A stretch of DNA of 64,000 nucleotides from contig CAUHHV010000001.1 in assembly GCA_959606065.1 (NCBI GenBank), positions 1-64,000 on the forward strand. The letters are read 5' to 3'. Below the pieces are notes generated by a model. That model searched no databases, was not told the origin of the DNA, and saw only the letters and a list, made by a program, of their open reading frames with translations. Source of the stretch: an uncultured Collinsella sp. Lineage in GTDB: Bacteria; Actinomycetota; Coriobacteriia; Coriobacteriales; Coriobacteriaceae. Position numbers and translations under genes: made by a program. Below are positions 52,029 through 59,509 of this stretch, one piece after another (position 1 is the first letter of the stretch; the number at the start of each line of letters is the position of its first letter).

Positions 52029-53195
52029 TTGAGTGAGATTCAGAACTCGTCCATTTTCTCTCTTGACGATGTCAACGAGGAGGAGATGAACAACCTCATC
52101 GACGGTACGATTACCGACTTTGATGAGGGCGATCTCGTTAACGGCACTGTCGTTAAGATCGAGCATGACGAGGTGCTCGTTGACATCGGATTCAAGTCCG
52201 AGGGCGTTATCCCGGTCCGCGAGCTGTCCATCCGCAAGGACGCTAACCCTGCAGACATCGTTGCACTCGGTGATCCCATCGAGGCTCTGGTTCTCCAGAA
52301 GGAGGACAAGGACGGTCGTCTGGTCCTGTCCAAGAAGCGTGCCGAGTACGAGCGTGCTTGGAACCGCATCGAGGAGAAGTTCAACTCCGGCGAGAATGTC
52401 GAGGGCGAGGTTATCGAGGTTGTCAAGGGCGGCCTGATCCTCGACATCGGCCTGCGTGGCTTCCTGCCCGCTTCCCTCGTCGACCTCCGTCGCGTCAAGG
52501 ACCTCACCTCCTACATGGGCACCCGCATCGAGGCTCGCGTCATCGAGATGGACCGCAACCGCAACAACGTCGTCCTCTCCCGTCGCGTCGTGCTCGAGGA
52601 GTCCCGTAAGGCCGAGCGTTCCGAGATCCTGTCCAAGCTCAAGTCTGGCATGCGTCTCCAGGGCACCGTTTCCTCCATCGTCGACTTCGGCGCCTTCGTC
52701 GACCTCGGCGGTATCGACGGCCTCATCCACATCTCCGAGCTCTCTTGGAACCACGTCAACCATCCTTCCGAGGTTGTCAAGGTCGGCCAGGAGGTCGAGG
52801 TCGAGGTTCTCGACGTCGATCTCAACCGCGAGCGCATCTCCCTGGGTCTCAAGCAGACCACCGAGGATCCGTGGCGCGCACTGGTCAAGAAGTATCCCGT
52901 CGGCGCTATCGTCGAGGGCACTGTGACCAAGCTTGTCCCGTTCGGCGCTTTCGTCGACCTGGGCGAGGGCATCGAGGGCCTGGTGCACATCTCCGAGATG
53001 GCCAACAAGCACGTCGATCAGCCTTCTCAGGTCACCCACGTGGGCGACAAGGTTCAGGTCAAGGTCATGGAGATCGATCTCGACCGTCGTCGTATCTCCC
53101 TGTCCATGAAGTCTGCTGCTGAGACTCTGGGCGTCGAGATCGAGGTTACCCCGCTGCCTTCCGAGAAGAAGGACGAGGAGACCGACGCCGAGTAA
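52029..53195 (+). CDS. rpsA: 30S ribosomal protein S1
   Basis: RNA-binding ribosomal protein that helps mRNA docking. TTG 52029 start, AAAGGGG eight bases upstream; 388 residues. Four S1 OB-fold domains at about 33-102, 120-186, 206-275 and 292-362, the last two nearly identical in style (GTVSSIVDFGAFVDLGGIDGLIHISEL and GTVTKLVPFGAFVDLGEGIEGLVHISEM). The four-domain form is usual for Gram-positives and actinobacteria, compared with six in E. coli. Codon use is the most biased in the window (GTC, CTC, TCC, CGT), as expected for a highly expressed gene. Confidence 0.96.
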   Translation: MSEIQNSSIFSLDDVNEEEMNNLIDGTITDFDEGDLVNGTVVKIEHDEVLVDIGFKSEGVIPVRELSIRKDANPADIVALGDPIEALVLQKEDKDGRLVLSKKRAEYERAWNRIEEKFNSGENVEGEVIEVVKGGLILDIGLRGFLPASLVDLRRVKDLTSYMGTRIEARVIEMDRNRNNVVLSRRVVLEESRKAERSEILSKLKSGMRLQGTVSSIVDFGAFVDLGGIDGLIHISELSWNHVNHPSEVVKVGQEVEVEVLDVDLNRERISLGLKQTTEDPWRALVKKYPVGAIVEGTVTKLVPFGAFVDLGEGIEGLVHISEMANKHVDQPSQVTHVGDKVQVKVMEIDLDRRRISLSMKSAAETLGVEIEVTPLPSEKKDEETDAE

Positions 53196-53218
53196 ATCGG
53201 TTTGACGATCACTTGTTT

Positions 53219-53254
53219 TAAGGGATCCGTCTGTAATGGACGGGTCCCTTTTTG
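53219..53254 (+). terminator. Rho-independent terminator of rpsA
   Basis: AAGGGATCCGTC / GGACGGGTCCCTT with loop TGTAAT, followed by TTT. Confidence 0.9.
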
Positions 53255-53317
53255 CATTTGGCGCCGAGATGCGCAATGCTGCCGGGCTGTCCACAGGCTA
53301 TTGGATTGTCGGTGCAT

Positions 53318-53355
53318 GAAAAAAGCCGACATCCCGCCTCGGGGAGGAGGCGGGA
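53318..53355 (-). terminator. Minus-strand terminator facing away from rnpB
   Basis: On the minus strand TCCCGCCTC and GAGGCGGGA form a stem followed by TGTCGGCTTTTTTC. No minus-strand gene ends here; the nearest upstream one stops at 54800. It may stop antisense transcripts coming through rnpB. The rest of 53255-53517 shows only the rnpB promoter region. Confidence 0.6.
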
Positions 53356-53502
53356 ACACACCGAGTAGACGGAGGGGTGCGGAGCGCGGTCGCGTCTCGA
53401 CTGACGACGTTGCCCATCGACAGGACCATTGTAGCGCATGGCGGTTCTTGGTTTATCGTGTCGAGCGTTTGCGTTGTGCCATTGCCTGCGGTAACGGTGT
53501 GC

Positions 53503-53508
53503 TACACT
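53503..53508 (+). promoter_or_regulatory. -10 element of rnpB
   Basis: TACACT (53503-53508) lies about 12 bases before the RNA start. TTGCCT (53482-53487) is the nearest -35 candidate, with a short 15-base spacer. Confidence 0.45.
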
Positions 53509-53517
53509 CTTGCACTG

Positions 53518-53877
53518 CTGAGTGGGCCAGACGGTCGCGCGATGTGCTGCATGCAGTACGCGTGAGGAAAGTCCGGGCTCCAGAGGGCGGGATGCCGGCT
53601 AACGGCCGGGCGGAGTGATCCGACGGAAAGCGCCGCAGAAAAGAAGACTCCCACCTGCGCCGCAAGGCGTAAAGGGAAAAGCTGAAACGGTGGTGTAAGA
53701 GACCACCAGCGTCGTGGCAACACGGCGGCTTGGCAAGCCCCATCCGGAGCAAGCGCGAATAGGAACGCTATGGGCCGGCCCGGTCCGCGTTCGGGTAGCG
53801 TGCGTGGAGCTGCATGGTAACGTGCAGACAAGATAAATGACCGTTCACGACAGAACCCGGCTTATCGGCCCACTCGG
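53518..53877 (+). ncRNA. rnpB: RNase P RNA (bacterial class A)
   Basis: Catalytic RNA that trims the 5' leader of pre-tRNAs. All universal landmarks are in order: GAGTGGGCC (P1 5' strand, 53520-53528), GAGGAAAGTCCGGGCTCC (CR-I), GGGAAAAGCTGAAACGG, GCGAATAGGAACGCTATGGGCCGGCCCG (J11/12-type region near 53755-53783), the L15 sequence GGTAACG-type segment near 53815, and ACAGAACCCGGCTTATCGGCCCACTC (CR-V and P1 3' strand, ending about 53876). Length is about 360 bases. Ends are placed by P1 pairing, not by mapping. Open frames overlapping this region are not genes. Confidence 0.97.
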
Positions 53878-53894
53878 CACTTTGTTGACGCTGC

Positions 53895-53993
53895 GAACCC
53901 GTCAGCGCGGCAATCTGCCTTTCAAACCTTCGGGCATGACCATAAGGTCAATGCCCTCGGCTTTCAAGGCACCTTGCTCGCGCTGACGGGTTC
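53895..53993. repeat. 99-base near-continuous hairpin downstream of rnpB
   Basis: GAACCCGTCAGCGCG (53895-53909) pairs exactly with CGCGCTGACGGGTTC (53979-53993). Further in, TGCCTTT pairs with AAGGCA, and GGGCATGACC with GGTCAATGCCC around ATAA. No T-run follows. It could be an rnpB 3'-processing or termination element, or a member of the spacer-hairpin class. Confidence 0.8.
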
Positions 53994-54096
53994 TCGCTTT
54001 CGTTGACGGAATCATCGGCGTTGCCATTCTTTTTACTAGGGTTATCGTATTATTTAGGCTGTTCGTTGCTGCGCTTTATTTTGTTGAGGGGCTTTG

Positions 54097-54732
54097 TTGG
54101 ACAGATATTTTACTCTGCAATCGAATATTGAGGCTTCGGGCGAGTTTGTGGACCGCAAGAGCCGGTTTATTGCCCAGCTGGTCCATATTGAGTCCGAGGA
54201 CGAGGCGAATGCCTTTATCGAGATGGTTCGCAAGCGTCATTACGACGCTCGACACAATGTTCCCGCGTGGATTTTGGTCGATGGACGCGAGCGCCAGAGC
54301 GATGATGGTGAGCCGAGCCGCACGAGCGGTATGCCGACGCTCGAGGTGTTGCGCGGTGCGGAGCTCAAAAATGTTTGCTGCGTAGTGACGCGCTATTTTG
54401 GCGGCACGCTGTTGGGGCCGGGCGGCCTGGTTCGCGCCTATACTGCGGCGACGCAAGCGGCGGTGGCCGCGGCTCAGGAGGCTGGGCAGATCGTCGAGAT
54501 GACGAGTGTCGTGCCTGTTGACGTGCATGTGGCCTATCCGCAGTATGAGCAGGTGCTTCGCTTGGCCCAGGATTCCGGTGCCAAGGTTTCGGATACCGAG
54601 TACGCGGATGCCGTGACACTTCATTTGGTGTTTAAGGCGGGGGAGCAGGAGTCGTTTTGCGCTAAGATGCGCGAGCTTATGGCGGGGCGCGAGGAGATTG
54701 AGGTCAGCACTCCCGAATTTGCCGAGTTCTAA
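54097..54732 (+). CDS. yigZ: YigZ/IMPACT family protein
   Basis: UPF0029 family, related to the N-terminal part of eukaryotic IMPACT; function in bacteria unclear. TTG 54097 is chosen, with GAGGGG five to ten bases upstream; TTG 54094 is too close to that site. 211 residues. Conserved: SGEFVDRKSRFIAQLVHIESEDEA, KRHYDARHNVPAWILVDG, DDGEPSRTSGMPTLEVLRGAELKNVCCVVTRYFGGTLLGPGGLVRAYTAATQAAV, then the UPF0029 C-terminal ferredoxin-like domain (VDVHVAYPQYEQVLRLAQDSGAKV). A hairpin GACGG...CCGTC with GTTTTATG (54737-54788) may end it. Confidence 0.92.
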   Translation: MDRYFTLQSNIEASGEFVDRKSRFIAQLVHIESEDEANAFIEMVRKRHYDARHNVPAWILVDGRERQSDDGEPSRTSGMPTLEVLRGAELKNVCCVVTRYFGGTLLGPGGLVRAYTAATQAAVAAAQEAGQIVEMTSVVPVDVHVAYPQYEQVLRLAQDSGAKVSDTEYADAVTLHLVFKAGEQESFCAKMRELMAGREEIEVSTPEFAEF

Positions 54733-54799
54733 CGGCGACGGCCGGCGTGCTTTTGGACGGATCCCAAGCACATCGACCGTCGTTTTATGTCGCTGCCGT

Positions 54800-55246
54800 T
54801 TACTCGGCGAGCTGCTTTAGTACATCACAGGCGATTTCGACGGCATCGTCGATGCAACCGGGACAGCTGCGGAGCGGACCCTTGTCCGATCCGATGCCCT
54901 TGAGCGTGCCGCAGACGGTCGTCGTGTTCTTCTCGCCAAAGCGCTTGGCAATCTCGCGCGACAGCTTGTAGGTCTGGCCCTTGGTCTTCGGGTTTTCCAT
55001 GCCATCGCTCATTACAAAGCCCATGATGGCCACGGCGCCCGAGATGGCGCCGCAGGTCTCGGTCATACCGCCCATGCCGGCGCCAAAGCCCTCGGTGAGG
55101 GTAAAGGCGACCTGGGGGTCGAGCCCGACAGCGGGCGCGAGCGTGCAGGCGACGGCCTGGGCGCAGTTAAAGCCACGGGCGTGGTATTCGGCAGCCTGAG
55201 CCTGGCAGGTGGCAGTGTTGAGCTGAGTGGTATCAATCTGCTTCAT
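54800..55246 (-). CDS. C_GCAxxG_C_C family protein
   Basis: Small cysteine-rich redox or metal-binding protein family of anaerobes; function unknown. ATG 55246 has AAGGAGA upstream on the minus strand; 148 residues. The pattern is readable: GFNCAQAVACTLAP (first Cys), GFGAGMGGMTETCGAISGAVAIMGF (the C-G core), then TVCGTLKGIG and SCPGCIDDAVEIACDVL with the C-terminal CxxC. It is transcribed divergently from the metY-like gene, from a 247-base region that holds tandem ATTAATTTGTCCCA repeats. Confidence 0.88.
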   Translation of the reverse strand: MKQIDTTQLNTATCQAQAAEYHARGFNCAQAVACTLAPAVGLDPQVAFTLTEGFGAGMGGMTETCGAISGAVAIMGFVMSDGMENPKTKGQTYKLSREIAKRFGEKNTTTVCGTLKGIGSDKGPLRSCPGCIDDAVEIACDVLKQLAE

Positions 55247-55362
55247 CGGTGTCTCCTTGATTGCGGTGTACCCGCCTATGGTACCCTTGCTGGCGCATTC
55301 GCTTATCGAGACCGCAGTGCATATCTCATTGTTTTTCGCCATCGAACACTTTCTTAAGATTT

Positions 55363-55407
55363 GGGACAAATAAACCTGATTAATTTGTCCCAATTAATTT
55401 GTCCCAT
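55363..55407. promoter_or_regulatory. Tandem and inverted GGGACAAAT sites between divergent genes
   Basis: TGGGACAAAT (55363-55372) is followed by two perfect tandem copies of ATTAATTTGTCCCA (55380-55393 and 55394-55407). The arrangement of one inverted and two direct half-sites suits an operator shared by the C_GCAxxG_C_C and metY-like genes. Confidence 0.5.
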
Positions 55408-55493
55408 AACCTATCGGCGGGATGGGTTGAGAGGGGTGCGGGGTAGCGGTATTGTGAACCGAATAAAACAAAACCCAAGTAAGGGAGTTGGAT

Positions 55494-56777
55494 ATGTGCG
55501 AGCAGACTATCGGTACCACGTGCGTTCAGGGCGGCTATCATCCGGGCGATGCGGAGCCGCGCCAGGTGCCCATCTACCAGTCCACCACGTGGAAATACGA
55601 CACGTCCGAGCACATGGGCAAGCTGTTTGACCTGGAGGAGTCGGGCTACTTCTACAGCCGTCTGCAGAATCCCACGTGCGATCTGGTCGCCGCCAAGATC
55701 TGCGAGATGGAGGGCGGCACCGCTGCGATGCTCACGAGTTCGGGCATGGCCGCGAACTTCCTCGCGATCTTTAACGTGGCCGGTGCCGGTGATCACGTGG
55801 TCGCGAGCTCTGCTATCTACGGCGGTACGTATAACCTGCTCGCCCACACCATGGGCCGCATGGGCGTGACTTGCACGTTTGTCGCCCCCGACTGCACCGA
55901 TGAGGAGCTGGAGGCAGCCTTTGAGCCCAATACCAAGCTCGTCTTTGGCGAGACGATTGCCAACCCCGCCCTTGCCGTGCTCGATATTGAGCGCTTTGCC
56001 AAGGCCGCACATGACCACGGCGTGCCGCTGATGGTCGACAATACCTTCCCGACGCCCGTGATGTGCCGTCCCTTTGAGTGGGGCGCAGACATCGTTACGC
56101 ACTCCACCACCAAGTACATGGATGGCCATGCTGCCTACCTCGGCGGCGTGATCGTCGACCACGGTCAGTTTGACTGGATGGCTCATGCGGACAAGTTCCC
56201 GGGTCTCACCACGCCCGACGAGAGCTACCACGGCGTGACGTATGCCGAGAAGTTCGGTCGCGAGGGCGCCTTCATCACCAAGGCCACCGCGCAGCTCATG
56301 CGCGATCTTGGCCCCATGCAGAACCCGCAGGCGGCGTTCTTCTTGAACAGCTCGCTCGAGAGCCTGCATGTGCGCATGCCGCGTCATTGCGAGAACGGCC
56401 TGGCCGTTGCCAAGTTCCTGCAGAACCATCCCAAGGTGCGCTTCGTGAGCTATCCGGGCCTGGAAGGCGACAAGTACTACGACCTGGCTCAGAAGTACAT
56501 GCCCAACGGTACCTGCGGCGTCGTGAGCTTTGGCTTTAACGGTGGTCGCGCGGCGGCCGAGACCTTTATGAAGAGCCTCAAGCTCGCCCAGATCGCCACG
56601 CATGTGGCCGATGCCCGCACTTGCTGCCTGCATCCCGCTAACGCCACGCATCGCCAGATGAACGATGAAGAGCTCACCGCCTGCGGCATTTCCGCCGACA
56701 TGGTACGCCTATCGTGCGGCCTCGAGGACACGGCCGATCTGATTGCCGACCTTGAGCAGGCACTCGAGCAGTGCTAG
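55494..56777 (+). CDS. metY: O-acetylhomoserine sulfhydrylase-like PLP enzyme
   Basis: Cys/Met-metabolism PLP enzyme; the length (427 residues) and N-terminus (TTCVQGGYHPGDAEPRQVPIYQSTTWKYDTSEHMGKLFDLEESGYFYSRLQNPT) fit O-acetylhomoserine (thiol)-lyase, though methionine gamma-lyase and cystathionine enzymes share the fold. PLP lysine in THSTTKYMDGHAAYLGGVIVD; other motifs: MLTSSGMAANFLAIFN, GGTYNLLAHTM, GETIANPALAVLDIERFA, SYPGLEGDKYYDLAQKYMP and TCCLHPANATHRQMN. ATG 55494 has AAGGGAG upstream. A weak -10 TATTGT lies near 55451. No SAM riboswitch or T-box was found upstream. Confidence 0.88.
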   Translation: MCEQTIGTTCVQGGYHPGDAEPRQVPIYQSTTWKYDTSEHMGKLFDLEESGYFYSRLQNPTCDLVAAKICEMEGGTAAMLTSSGMAANFLAIFNVAGAGDHVVASSAIYGGTYNLLAHTMGRMGVTCTFVAPDCTDEELEAAFEPNTKLVFGETIANPALAVLDIERFAKAAHDHGVPLMVDNTFPTPVMCRPFEWGADIVTHSTTKYMDGHAAYLGGVIVDHGQFDWMAHADKFPGLTTPDESYHGVTYAEKFGREGAFITKATAQLMRDLGPMQNPQAAFFLNSSLESLHVRMPRHCENGLAVAKFLQNHPKVRFVSYPGLEGDKYYDLAQKYMPNGTCGVVSFGFNGGRAAAETFMKSLKLAQIATHVADARTCCLHPANATHRQMNDEELTACGISADMVRLSCGLEDTADLIADLEQALEQC

Positions 56778-56845
56778 GCTAGCGTTTGCATAAGGCGCCG
56801 ATGCTGGTAGAAAGCTTCGGCGACCTTTCGTTCCGATTCCGTAGG

Positions 56846-56893
56846 CGGGACCCCAATCGCGATTGTTCACAGGCGATTGGGGTCCCGTTTTTG
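56846..56893 (+). terminator. Rho-independent terminator of metY with long perfect stem
   Basis: CGGGACCCCAATCGC / GCGATTGGGGTCCCG, a 15-bp perfect stem around a 12-base loop, followed by TTTTTGCG. Confidence 0.9.
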
Positions 56894-56918
56894 CGTTGCG
56901 CCACTCGAAAGGATAGAT

Positions 56919-58223
56919 ATGGAGAAGACCGCAGAACAGCTGCGCCGCGAGCGCATTGCCCTTGAGGGCGACACCCATGGCAAGAATAAATGGGCGATTC
57001 TGTTTACCGTGCTCATCATGACGTTTATGGTGTGCCTGGATTCGACCGTTGTGACCGTGGCGTTGCCCGTGATGCAAAAGGAACTGGGCGTGGGCCTCGA
57101 TCGTATTCAGCTGGTGAGCTCGGTGTATCTGCTTGCGACATGCGTGGCCATGTTGCCGTTTGGCCGTCTGGGCGATGTGCGCGGCAAGGTGGGTGTATTC
57201 CAGCTGGGCGTCATCGTCTTTACGGTCGGCTCGTTGCTTTGCGGCCTTTCGGGTTCGCTCGAAGTTCTTATTCTGGCACGCATTGTTCAGGGCGTCGGTT
57301 GCGCGGCGGCCATGGCCAACAACATGGGTATCATCACCGAGTCGTTCCCGGCGCGCGAACGAGGCCGTGCCATGGGTATTCTCGCGACCTTCGTGGCCCT
57401 CGGCATGATGTGTGGCCCCGTGCTGGGCGGCATGCTGGTGGCAAGCTTTCCCTGGGAGAGCATCTTCCTCATCAACCTGCCCATTGGCGTCATCTCGTTT
57501 ATCGTGGGGCTCTATACGCTACCGCATGTTAAGCCGGAGGCCGGCGAGCGCCCCATGTCGCTGATCGAGGCCGCTCGCCGCTGCTTTGCAAATTCGGCCT
57601 TCACCATCAACCTTGCCTGCATGCTCATCGTGTTCGTTGGTATTGGCGCATCTGAGTTTATCCTGCCGTTCTATTTTCAGGACGCCCATGGGTTTGGTTC
57701 CGACATTTCCGGATTGCTCTTTTTGGCGCTGCCGATGGTGAATGCCTTTATCGGCCCGCTTTCGGGTACGGTTTCGGACCGTGTTGGCTGCGAGGGCCCC
57801 ACGGCAGTCGGCCTGGGCGTGTACGTATGCGGTCTCTTTGCGGTAAGCACACTCGACGAGCACTCTTCCATCCCTGTGATCGTGTGCTGTGTCGCGTTTA
57901 TGTCGTGCGGCACGTCGATTTTCCAGAGCCCCAATAACTCGCTGTACATGGGCTCTGCCCCGCGCGAGGCGCTCGGTTTTGCTGGCAGCTTGGGCAGTTT
58001 GGCGCGCTACGCCGGCATGGCGCTCGGTATTACGGTGGCGTCGCATATCCTGTATGGGCAGATGAGCGTGGCGATGGGCGAGTCCGTGACCAGTTTCGTT
58101 GCAGGCCGTCCGGATGTGTTCTTGTTTGGTTTCCGTTCGGTGTTCTACGTACTCATGGCTGTGGCCGCTGTGGGCTTTGCGCTTGCCACGGTGCGTTTGG
58201 TGAAGATACGCGCCCGCCATTAG
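56919..58223 (+). CDS. MFS drug-efflux-type transporter (DHA2-like)
   Basis: Proton-coupled major facilitator exporter. ATG 56919 has CGAAAGGA upstream; a longer frame would begin inside the terminator. 434 residues with 12-14 hydrophobic segments after a 38-residue charged N-terminus. MFS motifs: LDSTVVTVALPVMQKELG (motif D1 of the DHA2 group), YLLATCVAMLPFGRLGDVRGK (motif A), LARIVQGVGCAAAMANNMGII (motif B) and ALGMMCGPVLGGMLV (motif C, antiporter). Substrate unknown. Very close to the metY terminator; probably its own unit. Confidence 0.88.
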   Translation: MEKTAEQLRRERIALEGDTHGKNKWAILFTVLIMTFMVCLDSTVVTVALPVMQKELGVGLDRIQLVSSVYLLATCVAMLPFGRLGDVRGKVGVFQLGVIVFTVGSLLCGLSGSLEVLILARIVQGVGCAAAMANNMGIITESFPARERGRAMGILATFVALGMMCGPVLGGMLVASFPWESIFLINLPIGVISFIVGLYTLPHVKPEAGERPMSLIEAARRCFANSAFTINLACMLIVFVGIGASEFILPFYFQDAHGFGSDISGLLFLALPMVNAFIGPLSGTVSDRVGCEGPTAVGLGVYVCGLFAVSTLDEHSSIPVIVCCVAFMSCGTSIFQSPNNSLYMGSAPREALGFAGSLGSLARYAGMALGITVASHILYGQMSVAMGESVTSFVAGRPDVFLFGFRSVFYVLMAVAAVGFALATVRLVKIRARH

Positions 58224-58380
58224 CGTGTTGGGAGGCCGTCTGCCACGATTTGCGTTGTCCCAAATAGACTGGTTTGTGGTGCGATGCGGCTTGTGGGGCG
58301 GGCGGGGGTCGGTCCGTGGTAGACTATCGAGCAACGTTTATTAATCGCGCGGTATCGTTGCCGCGAGAAGGGGTTGCGCC

Positions 58381-58959
58381 ATGCAGGAGCTTGAGGATCG
58401 TATTCGCCATGACGGCATCGTAAAGGCCGGTAACGTCCTTAAGGTTGATGCCTTCCTCAACCACCAGTGCGACGTTGAGCTGTTTGACCACATGGGTGCC
58501 GAGTGGGCCCGTCTGTTCGAGGGCGTCGAGATCAACAAGATCCTGACGATTGAGGCTTCGGGCATTGGCATGGCTTGCATTGCGGCTCAGCATTTTGGCG
58601 GTGTGCCGGTGGTCTTTGCCAAGAAGGCGCAGTCTATCAATCTCGACGGCGAGCAGTATGCCACGACCATCTACTCCTTTACCAAGCAGAAGGAGTACCC
58701 GGTCATCGTCGGCAAGCGCTTCCTGTCCGAGGGCGACAAGGTCCTGATCATCGACGACTTTTTGGCCAACGGCTGCGCGCTCGAGGGTCTTATCAAGATC
58801 TGCGAGGCTGCAGGTGCCGAGGTATCCGGCATTGGCATTGCGGTGGAGAAGGGCTTCCAGGGCGGTGGCGATAAGCTCCGCGAGCGCGGCTTCCGCGTTG
58901 AGAGCCTGGCCCGTATCGCCGATATGGACTGCGATACCGGCGAGATCACCTTCGCCTAA
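58381..58959 (+). CDS. xpt: Xanthine phosphoribosyltransferase
   Basis: Salvages xanthine to XMP with PRPP. 192 residues, the normal Xpt size. Motifs: [64 protein letters not shown], and the PRPP loop [34 protein letters not shown] lies about eight bases before the ATG. There is no guanine riboswitch in the 157-base leader, unlike many Firmicute xpt genes; a -10-like TAGACT lies at 58320-58325. A clean terminator follows. Confidence 0.95.
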   Translation: MQELEDRIRHDGIVKAGNVLKVDAFLNHQCDVELFDHMGAEWARLFEGVEINKILTIEASGIGMACIAAQHFGGVPVVFAKKAQSINLDGEQYATTIYSFTKQKEYPVIVGKRFLSEGDKVLIIDDFLANGCALEGLIKICEAAGAEVSGIGIAVEKGFQGGGDKLRERGFRVESLARIADMDCDTGEITFA

Positions 58960-58986
58960 GCGCGTAACACAAGCGATTGGTATGCG

Positions 58987-59022
58987 ATGTGACAAAGGGA
59001 CTTTCCCTTTGTCACATTTTTT
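58987..59022 (+). terminator. Rho-independent terminator of xpt
   Basis: ATGTGACAAAGGGA / TCCCTTTGTCACAT, a perfect 14-bp stem with loop CTT, followed by TTTTT. Confidence 0.92.
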
Positions 59023-59042
59023 GTATGAGGGGAGGTGTTGAT

Positions 59043-59423
59043 ATGGATGAGAACAAGATGGGATGGCGCGAGTATGCGCGCTATGCCGAGATGTCGGCCG
59101 AGGAGTTGGCGCGCGATTGCGAGGTGCAGGTGTTTCGCGCGACAGGTCCGGGCGGACAAGGCGTCAACACGACGGACTCGGCGGTGCGCATGAAACATAT
59201 CCCTTCGGGAATTACCGTGACGGCGCGCGAGAGCCGCAGTCAGTTCCAAAACCGTAGTAGCTGCCTGCGTAAGCTGCGTGCTGAGCTTGAGCGTCGCGGG
59301 CGTCCACCGCGCCGCCGCGTAAAGACCAAGGTGCCTCAGCGCTCTCGCCAGCGCAGGCTCAATGACAAGCACTTCAACGCCATTAAAAAGGCCAACCGTC
59401 GCAAGCCGGGCAGCGACGAATAG
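59043..59423 (+). CDS. Release-factor-like protein with GGQ domain (ribosome rescue type)
   Basis: Short protein (126 residues) with only the peptidyl-tRNA hydrolysis domain of class I release factors. ATG 59043 has GGGGAGG upstream. GGQ is at residues 37-39 in [25 protein letters not shown], followed by [24 protein letters not shown] and a very basic C-terminal tail ([32 protein letters not shown]). No codon-recognition domain is present. ArfB (YaeJ) has such a domain and basic tail that enters the mRNA channel, so rescue of stalled ribosomes is likely; PrfH-type function is an alternative, but no RtcB partner is adjacent. Confidence 0.85.
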   Translation: MDENKMGWREYARYAEMSAEELARDCEVQVFRATGPGGQGVNTTDSAVRMKHIPSGITVTARESRSQFQNRSSCLRKLRAELERRGRPPRRRVKTKVPQRSRQRRLNDKHFNAIKKANRRKPGSDE

Positions 59424-59429
59424 CCTCCC

Positions 59430-59504
59430 CATAAGTTGCGGTGAAATAGGGACTGTTTTGCGGCTTTAGCTGCATAAACAGTCCCTATTTCACCGCAACT
59501 TATG
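59430..59504. repeat. Perfect 29-bp inverted repeat between convergent genes
   Basis: The left arm 59430-59458 (CATAAGTTGCGGTGAAATAG...) and right arm 59476-59504 match exactly, with a 17-base loop that can extend the stem (GCGGC-TTTA-GCTGC). No T-run. It contains GGGAC and the AGTTGCGGTGAAATA word shared with 38694. Confidence 0.95.
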
Positions 59505-59509
59505 AGGGG

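Noticed and set aside
53218..53831. Several frames on both strands around 53.2-53.9 kb
   Set aside because: They overlap the rpsA terminator and the RNase P RNA, whose conserved elements account for the sequence.
54733..54799. Possible RNA gene between yigZ and the C_GCAxxG_C_C gene
   Set aside because: Only a weak interrupted hairpin with GTTTTATG is present, best read as a terminator for yigZ.
55247..55493. SAM riboswitch or T-box before metY
   Set aside because: None of the conserved segments is present; only tandem GGGACAAAT-type repeats are seen.
58224..58380. Guanine riboswitch before xpt
   Set aside because: The conserved purine-riboswitch core (TATA...loop-loop pairing segments) could not be found.
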